The notes under the pieces: generated by a model
What the model was told of the DNA's origin: nothing
The model's database searches: none
What the model saw: the letters and a program-made list of their open reading frames with translations, nothing else
Translations under genes and position numbers: made by a program
DNA from: JAXHUH01 sp034211175
GTDB taxonomy: Bacteria > Actinomycetota > Acidimicrobiia > Acidimicrobiales > CAIXPF01
Assembly: GCA_034211175.1 (NCBI GenBank)
Contig: JAXHUH010000055.1
Span: 1 to 54,125 of the forward strand
DNA length: 54,125 nt
Reading direction: 5' to 3'
In this document: positions 22,434 through 29,829 of the stretch, piece after piece
Layout of the letters: each line of letters begins with the position of its first letter
Position numbering within the stretch: position 1 is the first letter of the stretch

Positions 22434-24527
22434 ATGACCGCCGTCACAGAGTCCGTGGACCTCGCCACCGAGGGCGACATCGCCGTCATCACGGTGAACA
22501 ACCCGCCGGTGAACGCGCTGAGCCACCACGTCCGCCAAGGGTTGTTCGACGGCGTGACCCGGGCGTCCGCCGGCGGAGCGCGGGCCATCGTGCTGATCTG
22601 CGACGGGCGCACGTTCATCGCCGGCGCCGACATCAGCGAGTTCGGCGGCGCCCCGAAGGGCCCGGGCCTGCTCGAGACCCAGTCGGCGATGGAGGACGCA
22701 CCGGTCCCGGTCATCGCCGCCATCCACGGCACCGCGCTCGGCGGCGGCCTCGAGGTCGCGCTGTGCGCCCACTACCGGGTGGCGCTGTCGTCGGCGAAGT
22801 TCGGGCTGCCCGAGGTCAACCTCGGCCTCCTGCCCGGCGCCGGCGGCACCCAGCGCCTGCCCCGCGTCGTCGGGGTCCCCAAGGCGCTCGACATGGTGAC
22901 CTCGGGCCGCCACATCGGCGCCGACGAGGCGCTGGCCGACGGCCTGGTCGACGAGGTCGTCGACGGTGACCTCACCGCACTGCGAGCCGCGGCGGTGGCG
23001 TTCGCCGAGCGGGCCGTGGCCGAGGACCTGCCGCTCGTGAAGGTCCGCGACCGAGACGACAAGGTGCTGCCCGCCCGGGGCAACGAGAAGCTGTTCGCCG
23101 ACTTCCGGGCGTCGATCGCCCGCAAGGCCCGGGGCTTCCTCGCCCCCGAGTACAACGTCCAGTGCATCGAGGCCGCCGCCAACCTCCCCTTCGACGAGGG
23201 CATGGCGGTCGAGCAGCGCCTGTTCCGCGAGGTGATGACCGGCCCGCAGTCCGCGGCCCAGCGCTACTACTTCTTCGCGGAGCGCGCCGCCAACAAGGTG
23301 CCCGACATCCCCAAGGACACGCCGATCGCCGACATCCGCCGCTGCGGTGTGCTCGGTGCCGGGACGATGGGCGGCGGCATCGCCATGAACTTCGCCAACG
23401 TCGGCATCCCGGTCACGATCGTCGAGCGGGACCAGGAGTCGCTCGACCGCGGCCTCGGCGTGGTCCGCAAGAACTACGAGCGCTCGGCGTCGCGAGGGTC
23501 GATCCCGGCCGAGGCGGTCGAGGAGCGGATGGCGCTCATCACCGGGTCGACCGACAAGGACGACTTCGCCGGCTGCGATCTCGTCATCGAGGCCGTGTTC
23601 GAGGACATGGACCTCAAGAAGTCGGTGTTCGCGGAGCTCGACAAGATCTGCAACGCCGACGCGATCATGGCGACGAACACCTCGGCGCTGGACGTCAACG
23701 AGATCGCGTCGGCCACGTCGCGGCCCGAGAGCGTCATCGGGATGCACTTCTTCTCGCCGGCCAATGTGATGAAGATGCTCGAGGTCGTGCGCGGCTCGGC
23801 GTCGTCGCCCCGCACGGTGGCCACGGCGATGGCGATCGGCAAGCGCATCGGCAAGGTCGCGGTGCTCGCCGGCGTGTGCCACGGCTTCATCGGCAACCGG
23901 ATGCTGTTCCAGCGCCGCATCGAGGCCGACCGCATCATCCTCGAGGGCGCCACGCCCGCCCAGGTCGACCGGGTCCTCTACGACTTCGGCTTCCCGATGG
24001 GGCCGTTCGCCATGAGCGACCTCGCGGGCCTCGACATCGGCTGGAAGGCCGAGACGTCGACGGGCTCGTCGGTGCGGGAGATCATGTGCGAGAGCGGCCG
24101 GCGGGGCCAGAAGAACGGCCGCGGCTACTACACCTACGATCCCGAGACCCGGGCCTCGACGCCCGACCCCGAGGTCGAGCAGATGATCCGGGACTTCGCG
24201 GTCGGCCAGGGCATCGAGCAGCGTGCGGTGACCGACGACGAGGTCCTCGAGCGCTGCCTCTACCCGATGGTCAACGAGGGGGCGAAGATCCTCGAGGAGG
24301 GGATCGCAATCCGGGGCAGCGACATCGACGTCACCTGGGTCAACGGCTACGGCTGGCCCATGTACCGGGGCGGGCCGATGTACTGGGCCGACCAGGTCGG
24401 CCTCGCCGAGGTCGCCGACAAGATCCGGGGCTACAGCGACTCGCTCGGCGGTCGCCACTGGGAGCTGTCGCCCCTCCTGGCCCGCCTCGCCGCCGAGGAC
24501 GGCAAGCTCCACCAGCACACCGCCTGA
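22434..24527 (+). CDS. fused enoyl-CoA hydratase / 3-hydroxyacyl-CoA dehydrogenase (697 aa)
   Basis: Multifunctional beta-oxidation enzyme of the FadJ/EHHADH type. Residues 1-190 are a crotonase domain (NNPPVNALS, TFIAGADISEF, oxyanion-hole and acid region GTALGGGLEVALCAHYRVA, then LPEVNLGLLPGAGGTQRLPR). Residues about 300-480 are the NAD-binding 3-hydroxyacyl-CoA dehydrogenase part (CGVLGAGTMGGGIAMNFA, ATNTSAL, GMHFFSPANVMKMLEVVRG with the catalytic His). Two C-terminal 3HCDH domains follow (GFIGNRML; VNGYGWPMYRGGPMYWAD). It is divergent from the LLM oxidoreductase. The exact orthologue is not assigned. Confidence 0.92.
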   Translation: MTAVTESVDLATEGDIAVITVNNPPVNALSHHVRQGLFDGVTRASAGGARAIVLICDGRTFIAGADISEFGGAPKGPGLLETQSAMEDAPVPVIAAIHGTALGGGLEVALCAHYRVALSSAKFGLPEVNLGLLPGAGGTQRLPRVVGVPKALDMVTSGRHIGADEALADGLVDEVVDGDLTALRAAAVAFAERAVAEDLPLVKVRDRDDKVLPARGNEKLFADFRASIARKARGFLAPEYNVQCIEAAANLPFDEGMAVEQRLFREVMTGPQSAAQRYYFFAERAANKVPDIPKDTPIADIRRCGVLGAGTMGGGIAMNFANVGIPVTIVERDQESLDRGLGVVRKNYERSASRGSIPAEAVEERMALITGSTDKDDFAGCDLVIEAVFEDMDLKKSVFAELDKICNADAIMATNTSALDVNEIASATSRPESVIGMHFFSPANVMKMLEVVRGSASSPRTVATAMAIGKRIGKVAVLAGVCHGFIGNRMLFQRRIEADRIILEGATPAQVDRVLYDFGFPMGPFAMSDLAGLDIGWKAETSTGSSVREIMCESGRRGQKNGRGYYTYDPETRASTPDPEVEQMIRDFAVGQGIEQRAVTDDEVLERCLYPMVNEGAKILEEGIAIRGSDIDVTWVNGYGWPMYRGGPMYWADQVGLAEVADKIRGYSDSLGGRHWELSPLLARLAAEDGKLHQHTA

Positions 24528-24561
24528 CCGCACGGCTCGGGAGCGCGCCGACCGCGCCTGG

Positions 24562-24607
24562 TCTTGCATGCACCGACGACCACCCGTGGCAGTCTGTGGA
24601 TGCAAGA
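24562..24607. promoter_or_regulatory. 8-base inverted repeat upstream of the phosphatase gene
   Basis: TCTTGCAT and ATGCAAGA are perfect inverted copies 30 bases apart, just before the ribosome site of the next gene. It could be a regulator site or an RNA stem. Confidence 0.3.
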
Positions 24608-24626
24608 TCAGCAGGAGCAGCCCCCG

Positions 24627-25430
24627 ATGTCCTCCCCCGCCCACGCGGACGAGCTCGCGTTCGTCCGTGCCTTCGTCGACGACGCGGTCGAGCTCGTGCG
24701 TGGCCTGCGGGCCGACGGGTTCCGGACCGAGACGAAGCCCGATCGCTCGCTGGTGACCACGGCCGATCACGAGGTGAACCGGCGCTTCATCGACGCGGTC
24801 GCCTCGACGTTCGGTGACGACCGGGTGCTCGGTGAGGAGGAGAGCCGGGAGGCGGCCGGGCCGAGGACCTGGGTGATCGACCCGATCGACGGGACCGAGC
24901 AGTTCGTGCTCGGCATCCCGACGTCGATGATCGCCGTGGCGCTCTGTGACGCCGCGGGCCAGCCGATCGTGGCCACGGCCGCCAACCCGGCGACCCGGGA
25001 GACGTACTGGGCGGTGCGTGGCCACGGCGCGCACCGCGACGGCGTCCGCCTGCGGGTGTCCGACCGCAACGGCGTGACGGCGCCGGCCATCGTCCGGGCC
25101 TCGGGACCGCCGGCGACCGAAGCGAGCGTCCACAGCGACGGGCTCGTCCGCATGGCCACCGCCGACGCCCCGGAGGTGGTGCCGGTGTGGTTCCCGTGGC
25201 CATCGGCGTTCAGCGGGTGCAAGGTGGCCGAGGGCTCGTGGGACGCCGACCTCTACGGCCACATCGGTGCGTGGGACGTCGCCGCCACGGCGCTCCTGGT
25301 GACCGAGGCCGGCGGCCGGGCCACCGACCGTTACGGCCGCGACCAGCGCTACGACGGCCCCGTCGACGGCTGCGTCCTCTCGAACGGCCTGGTCCACGAC
25401 GCCATCGTCGAACGCTGGACGTCGGCCTGA
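24627..25430 (+). CDS. inositol monophosphatase-family phosphatase (267 aa)
   Basis: A metal-dependent sugar or histidinol phosphatase of the IMPase fold. All metal motifs are present: TKPDRSLVTTADHEVNR, LGEEES (metal-binding Glu pair), WVIDPIDGTEQFVLGIP and, near the C-terminus, HIGAWDVAATALLVTEAGG. In actinobacteria several such proteins act as histidinol-phosphatase (HisN) or inositol-1-phosphatase; the sequence alone does not decide. The ATG at 24627 has AGGAG 9 bases upstream, so the longer upstream frame is not used. Confidence 0.9.
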   Translation: MSSPAHADELAFVRAFVDDAVELVRGLRADGFRTETKPDRSLVTTADHEVNRRFIDAVASTFGDDRVLGEEESREAAGPRTWVIDPIDGTEQFVLGIPTSMIAVALCDAAGQPIVATAANPATRETYWAVRGHGAHRDGVRLRVSDRNGVTAPAIVRASGPPATEASVHSDGLVRMATADAPEVVPVWFPWPSAFSGCKVAEGSWDADLYGHIGAWDVAATALLVTEAGGRATDRYGRDQRYDGPVDGCVLSNGLVHDAIVERWTSA

Positions 25431-25491
25431 ACGACCAGCCCGAGCGGAACTCGTCGGGTGCTCGGGTCGTCCCAACGTCGGAGGTGGTCTC

Positions 25492-25857
25492 GTGCGTTGG
25501 AAGGTCCTGGCCGGTGTCGGGGTGGTCTCCGCCCTGCTTGCGCTCGTCGACTGCAGCTCGGACGATCCGTTCGACGGGACGGTGACCGCACCGGCGGAGC
25601 AGGGCGAGGGTGTCGAGGACCGGTGGGTCGTGACGATCGACGCCGACCTCGGCGCCAACCCGGTGAGCGGCCAGGACGTCCAGGTCGCGTTCGATGCCGG
25701 GGACCTCACGTGCGACGACGACCGAGCGCTTGATCCGGCCGACCTCGCCATCGGCGACCGGGTCACGGTCGAGCCCGTCTCCGGCGGTGGCGTCGAGACG
25801 ATGGACCCGCCGATCATCGGCGCCACCTCGGTGGTCGTCGAGTGCGGCGCCGCGTGA
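25492..25857 (+). CDS. putative secreted or lipid-anchored small protein (121 aa)
   Basis: The N-terminus MRWKVLAGVGVVSALLALVDC has a short basic head and a hydrophobic run, followed by Cys21 in ALVDC. This is lipobox-like, but Asp at the -1 position is unfavourable, so plain secretion or a membrane anchor is equally possible. The rest is acidic and beta-rich (RWVVTIDADLGANPVSGQDV, then GDRVTVEPVSGG, ending TSVVVECGAA). No family is recognised. The start is GTG. It lies between the IMPase and MATE genes on the same strand. Confidence 0.6.
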   Translation: MRWKVLAGVGVVSALLALVDCSSDDPFDGTVTAPAEQGEGVEDRWVVTIDADLGANPVSGQDVQVAFDAGDLTCDDDRALDPADLAIGDRVTVEPVSGGGVETMDPPIIGATSVVVECGAA

Positions 25858-25940
25858 GCCGCTGCTGAGCAGCCCGCCGGCATCGTCGTGCGGCCGCGGC
25901 TGATGCCGAACGGGACCGGCGGTTCGGCCATGCTCGCGGG

Positions 25941-27290
25941 GTGTCGCTGCTGTCGTCGTTGACCGGCCGTCTGCGGGCCGGGCCCTACGACCGGGAGATC
26001 CTCCGCCTCGCCGTTCCCGCCCTCGGGACGTTGGTCGCCGAACCGCTGTACGTGCTCGCCGACACGGCGATCGTCGGCCACCTCGGCACCGTGCAGCTCG
26101 GCGGCCTGGCGCTGGCCACCAACGTGCTGCTCACCGGGTTCGCCGTCTTCATCTTCCTCGCCTACGGCACCACCGCCTCGGTGTCGCGCCTCCTCGGCGC
26201 CGGCGACGAGCAGCAGGCGGCCCACCAGGCCACCCAGGGGATGTGGCTCGCCGCCGCGATCGGGGTGTTCCTGGCCGTCGCGGGCTGGGTGTTCGGCCCT
26301 GCGCTGATCGACCTCCTCGGCGGCGAGGGCGAGGTCCGCACCAACGCGCTGATCTACCTGCGGATCAGCCTCATCGGGTTCCCCGCCCTCCTCGTGACCC
26401 TGGCCGGCACCGGCTACCTGCGCGGCCTGCAGGACACCCGCCGGCCGCTCTACATCGCCCTCGGCACCGCGCTCGCCAACCTCGTCCTCGAATCGATCCT
26501 GATCTACGGCTTCGACCAGGGCATCGGCGCGTCCGCCCTGTCCACCGTCGTCGCCCAGGCCGGTGGCGCCGCCGTCTACGTCACCTGGGTCGGCCGGGCC
26601 GTCCGGGCCCACGGCGTGAGCCTGCGGCCCGATCCCCGCACGATCGGGCGGCTGCTCGTCGTCGGCCTCGACCTGCTCGTACGCACCGCGGCGCTGCGGG
26701 GCTCGTTCACGTTCTCCACCGCCGTCGCCGCCCGCATCGGCACCGTCGACCTGGCCGCCCACCAGATCGCCTTCGAGGTGTGGGCCTTCCTGGCGCTGAG
26801 CCTCGACGCCATCGCCATCGCCGGTCAGGCGATGATCGGCCGGTTCCTGGGTGCCGACGACGCCGACGGCGCCCGTGCCGTCGGGCGGCGCATGCTCGAG
26901 TGGGGCCTCGGGGTCGGCGTGGTGTTCGCCATCGTGGTCGGGCTGCTGCGCTCCCCGATCGCCCACATCTTCAGCTCCGATCCCGACGTGATCGCGCTCG
27001 CCGCGTTCGTGCTCGGCATCGTTGCCGTGATGCAGCCGCTCAACGGCGTGGTGTTCGCGCTCGACGGCATCCTCATCGGCGCCGGTGACATGCGGTTCCT
27101 CGCGTGGGCGATGGCCGCGGCCGCCGCCGTGTTCATCCCCGCCGCGGTGCTCGTCCTCGTCACCGGCGCCGGGATCGGCTGGCTGTGGGGCTCGCTCGCG
27201 CTGCTGATGCTCAGTCGGTTCGCGCTGCTCCAGTGGCGCTTCCTCGGCGACGGCTGGCTCGTCACCGGTGCGGTCCGCGCCCGGCGCTGA
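25941..27290 (+). CDS. MATE-family efflux transporter (449 aa)
   Basis: A multidrug/toxin exporter of the DinF-like branch of the MATE family, driven by ion antiport. About twelve hydrophobic helices run through the whole length. Visible family stretches are RLAVPALGTLVAEPLYVLADTAIVGHLG at the start (helix 1), GTGYLRGLQDTRRPL after helix 5, and in the second half AHQIAFEVWAFLALSLDAIAIAGQAM and GVVFALDGILIGAGDMRFL, the counterpart of the first repeat. The start is GTG. The substrate cannot be told. Confidence 0.93.
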   Translation: MSLLSSLTGRLRAGPYDREILRLAVPALGTLVAEPLYVLADTAIVGHLGTVQLGGLALATNVLLTGFAVFIFLAYGTTASVSRLLGAGDEQQAAHQATQGMWLAAAIGVFLAVAGWVFGPALIDLLGGEGEVRTNALIYLRISLIGFPALLVTLAGTGYLRGLQDTRRPLYIALGTALANLVLESILIYGFDQGIGASALSTVVAQAGGAAVYVTWVGRAVRAHGVSLRPDPRTIGRLLVVGLDLLVRTAALRGSFTFSTAVAARIGTVDLAAHQIAFEVWAFLALSLDAIAIAGQAMIGRFLGADDADGARAVGRRMLEWGLGVGVVFAIVVGLLRSPIAHIFSSDPDVIALAAFVLGIVAVMQPLNGVVFALDGILIGAGDMRFLAWAMAAAAAVFIPAAVLVLVTGAGIGWLWGSLALLMLSRFALLQWRFLGDGWLVTGAVRARR

Positions 27291-27348
27291 CGACGGCTTC
27301 ACGCGACGTTCACGTCCTCCGTCGGGACGGCCGCCCGCCCGCGCGGGG

Positions 27349-27354
27349 TACGGT
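27349..27354 (+). promoter_or_regulatory. -10 hexamer of the first transglutaminase-like gene, leaderless
   Basis: TACGGT followed by 8 bases and the ATG; there is no ribosome site. Confidence 0.5.
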
Positions 27355-27362
27355 CCCGAGCG

Positions 27363-28175
27363 ATGTTGGTCCACGTCGGGTGCGAGTTCGTGCAACAGGC
27401 CCTCGAGCCGACGCACGCGATCGTCCAGGTCGAACCGCGGCCCGACGGCGTCCACCACGTCGTCGACGCGTCACTCGACAGCGCGACCGAGGCGACCTCG
27501 TCGACCTACCTCGACGGCTACGGCAACCTGTGTCGGCGCCTGACTTTTCCGCCGGGCCAGTCGGTCATGCGCTTCGACGCCCACGTCGACGTGCCGCCGA
27601 GCCCCGACCCGGCCGACCCGAGCGCCGTGGAGATCGCTCCCGACGCGCTGCCGAACGAGGTGCTGCGCTACACGCTCCCGAGCCGGTTCTGCCCCTCGGA
27701 CAAGCTGGCCGACGCCGCACGGCAGCTGTTCTTCACCCACCCGCCCGGCTGGGGCAGGGTCCAGTCGGTGGTCGACTGGGTGCACGGCTCGATCAACTTC
27801 GCGTACGGCTCGAGCGGGCCGATGACCGACGCGCTCGACGTCTTCAACACACGCCAGGGCGTGTGCCGTGACTTCGCCCACCTCGGCGTCGCCATGGTCC
27901 GCGCGCTGAACATCCCGGCCCGGTACGCCTTCGGCTACCTGCCCGACATCGACGTCCCTCCCAACCCGATCCCCATGGACTTCTACGCGTGGATGGAGGT
28001 CTACCTGGGCGGGCGCTGGTGGACGTTCGATCCCCGCAACGGCGAGCGCCGCAAGGGCCGGGTCCTCATCGGCCGGGGTCTCGACGCCCTCGACGTCGCC
28101 ATGGTCTCCTCCTACGGCCAGCTCCAGCTCGACTCGATGACGGTGTGGGCCGAGGAGTCGAACGGCGCGCCATGA
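27363..28175 (+). CDS. transglutaminase-like protein, first tandem copy (270 aa)
   Basis: An N-terminal beta-sandwich-like domain (MLVHVGCEFVQQALEPTHAI to about residue 95) is followed by a transglutaminase-like core. Cys168 in QGVCRDFAHLG is the predicted nucleophile, followed by ALNIPARYAFGYLP and the aromatic-rich FYAWMEVYLGGRWWTFDPRN. In the classical HAW(x)E motif the catalytic His is here Tyr208, so activity through the standard triad is doubtful unless another His serves. It is cytoplasmic by appearance. Residue numbering matches the next gene exactly, showing a tandem duplication. Relatives often lie near peptide-modifying or proteolytic genes; the substrate is unknown. Confidence 0.9.
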   Translation: MLVHVGCEFVQQALEPTHAIVQVEPRPDGVHHVVDASLDSATEATSSTYLDGYGNLCRRLTFPPGQSVMRFDAHVDVPPSPDPADPSAVEIAPDALPNEVLRYTLPSRFCPSDKLADAARQLFFTHPPGWGRVQSVVDWVHGSINFAYGSSGPMTDALDVFNTRQGVCRDFAHLGVAMVRALNIPARYAFGYLPDIDVPPNPIPMDFYAWMEVYLGGRWWTFDPRNGERRKGRVLIGRGLDALDVAMVSSYGQLQLDSMTVWAEESNGAP

Positions 28176-28203
28176 GCGCCGCAACGAGGCCGACGCCCCG
28201 GCG

Positions 28204-28225
28204 CGTGTGCCCGGTCAGGCACACG
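28204..28225. terminator. 8-bp perfect hairpin between the two transglutaminase-like genes
   Basis: CGTGTGCC and GGCACACG form a perfect stem with a 6-base loop in the 90-base spacer. There is no T-run. It may be a weak terminator or attenuator that separates the two copies. Confidence 0.4.
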
Positions 28226-28265
28226 TCAGGTGAGACCGCTCGACGACCTGGGTAGGCGCACGCAC

Positions 28266-29123
28266 ATGCTGATCCACGTCGGTTGCGAGTTCGTGCAGGT
28301 CACCTCCGGGCCCACCCACGCGGTGCTCCAGGTGGAGCCGCGCGCCGACGCGCCGCTCCACGTCGTCGAGGCGATGTGGGACGAGCGCACGCCCATCGCC
28401 TCGTCGGTCTACACCGACGGCTTCGGCAACTCGTGCCGACGGATCACGCTGCCCGAGGGCCGCTCGACGATCCGCTACGACGCCCGGGTCGAGACGCCGG
28501 ACGAGCCCGACGCGGCCGACGACGGCGCCATCGAGATCCCGCCCGAGCTGCTCCCCCACGACGTCCTCCGCTACACGTTGCCGAGCCGCTACTGCCCCTC
28601 CGACGAGATGGAGCAGGTGGCGACCGACCTGTTCGGCGACGGGCGCCACGGCTGGGCCAGGGTGCGGGCGGTCAGCGACTGGGTCCACGAGAACGTCACC
28701 TTCGGCTACGGGACCAGCACCCCGACGACCGACGCGCTCGACGTGTTCCACTCCCGCGAAGGGGTGTGCCGCGACTTCACCCACCTCGCCATCACGCTCC
28801 TGCGTGCCCTCGGCGTGCCGGCCCGGTACGCGTTCGGCTACCTCCCGGAGATCGACGTCGAGCCGACCGGCCTGCCGCCCGACTTCGCGGCGTGGATGGA
28901 GGTCTACGTCGGCGACCAGTGGTGGACCTTCGACCCCCGCAACGGCGGGCGCCGCAAGGGCCGGGTCCTCATCGGCCGCGGCCTCGACGCGCTCGACGTC
29001 GCCATGGTCTCCGCGTTCGGCCGGGCCGACCTCGAGTCGATGACCGTCTGGGCCGACCTCGAGACCGACCCCGACCCCGACCCCCTCACCCCCGGCACCG
29101 GCGCGACCCCCGAGCCCGCCTGA
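28266..29123 (+). CDS. transglutaminase-like protein, second tandem copy (285 aa)
   Basis: A close paralogue of the previous gene, collinear residue by residue: MLIHVGCEFVQVTSGPTHAV, LRYTLPSRYCPSD, nucleophile Cys168 in EGVCRDFTHLA, ALGVPARYAFGYLPEID and FAAWMEVYVGDQWWTFDPRN. The position of the classical catalytic His is Ala208. The two genes therefore share the Cys but differ at the His site (Tyr against Ala), and neither has His. It has an extra acidic Pro-rich tail (ETDPDPDPLTPGTGATPEPA). The start was set to align with the first copy; an upstream in-frame start at 28230 is less likely. Confidence 0.9.
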   Translation: MLIHVGCEFVQVTSGPTHAVLQVEPRADAPLHVVEAMWDERTPIASSVYTDGFGNSCRRITLPEGRSTIRYDARVETPDEPDAADDGAIEIPPELLPHDVLRYTLPSRYCPSDEMEQVATDLFGDGRHGWARVRAVSDWVHENVTFGYGTSTPTTDALDVFHSREGVCRDFTHLAITLLRALGVPARYAFGYLPEIDVEPTGLPPDFAAWMEVYVGDQWWTFDPRNGGRRKGRVLIGRGLDALDVAMVSAFGRADLESMTVWADLETDPDPDPLTPGTGATPEPA

Positions 29124-29131
29124 GGGACGAG

Positions 29132-29149
29132 TCGGGCCGTTCGGCCCTT
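29132..29149 (+). terminator. short GC hairpin followed by TTCT
   Basis: GGGCCGTTCGGCCC then TTCT, right after the second transglutaminase-like gene; a plausible intrinsic terminator. Confidence 0.45.
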
Positions 29150-29181
29150 CTCACCGGCCACCGGCGACGACGATCGTCGAG

Positions 29182-29829
29182 GTGGCGGACGACAGCGGGC
29201 GGCGGGCCCGAGCACCAGCGGCGAGGACAGGAGCCGAGGGGGTCGTGATCGAGCATCCACCGCTGCCCACGACCGAGGCGGCCCGGGCGCTCGGCTCGTG
29301 CGCCTGGCGGGCCAACCTGCTCCTCGCACGGGGGCGACTGCGCCAACCGACCGGCTACGTGGGACGCCGGCTCACGTTCGCCGACGGCACGTCCTCGGCG
29401 GTCTACCGGGAGACGGCGGTGGACCGGCCGGCGCCACCGGCCGCACCGGCGGTGCTCGTCGTCGCCTTCCGGCTCCGCCACGTCCGCAGCGACCGGGCCC
29501 ACGCCGCGTTCCGGGCCGAGAGCCTGCTCAACACGGTCCTGTTCGCCGGGTTCCCGGGCTTCGTCTCGAAGCTGTGGCTGGCCCACGACCAGGACGACCG
29601 GTACCGCGGGTTCTACGAGTGGGACGACCCGGCGCTCGCCCACGACTACGTCGGGGCGCTGTGGCGGGTGCTGGCGCTGGTCAGCGTCCCCTCGTCGATC
29701 CGCTACGCGGTGCTCCCCGGGTTCCGCCGCGACCAGCTCCTCGACGACCCGGCGGCGGCCGACGCCATCGCGCCGGGCGAGGAGGCGGCGTGGTGGCGAC
29801 TCACCGACGTCACGAGCGTGACCGCATGA
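29182..29829 (+). CDS. hypothetical protein, possible dimeric alpha/beta-barrel fold (215 aa)
   Basis: No family is assigned with certainty. The C-terminal half, FAGFPGFVSKLWLAHDQDDR then YRGFYEWDDPALAHDYVGAL, resembles YdhR/monooxygenase-like ferredoxin-fold proteins, in which 'GL..K.Wl.d...g.ygG.Y.W.d...A..y' recurs. It overlaps the following FAD monooxygenase by ATGA, so the two are co-translated and probably act in one pathway. The start is uncertain: GTG at 29182 is used, and a GTG near 29245 is possible. Confidence 0.65.
   Translation: MADDSGRRARAPAARTGAEGVVIEHPPLPTTEAARALGSCAWRANLLLARGRLRQPTGYVGRRLTFADGTSSAVYRETAVDRPAPPAAPAVLVVAFRLRHVRSDRAHAAFRAESLLNTVLFAGFPGFVSKLWLAHDQDDRYRGFYEWDDPALAHDYVGALWRVLALVSVPSSIRYAVLPGFRRDQLLDDPAAADAIAPGEEAAWWRLTDVTSVTA

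Noticed and set aside
22281..27458. A minus-strand open frame of about 5 kb upstream of the LLM oxidoreductase
   Set aside because: It is antisense to well-supported genes (beta-oxidation, IMPase, MATE) and shows the Asp/Arg/Gly/Val bias of a mirror frame in GC-rich DNA.
28171..28254. Short ORF starting in the stop of the first transglutaminase gene (ATGA)
   Set aside because: It runs over the hairpin, is only 27 codons, and has no counterpart evidence.
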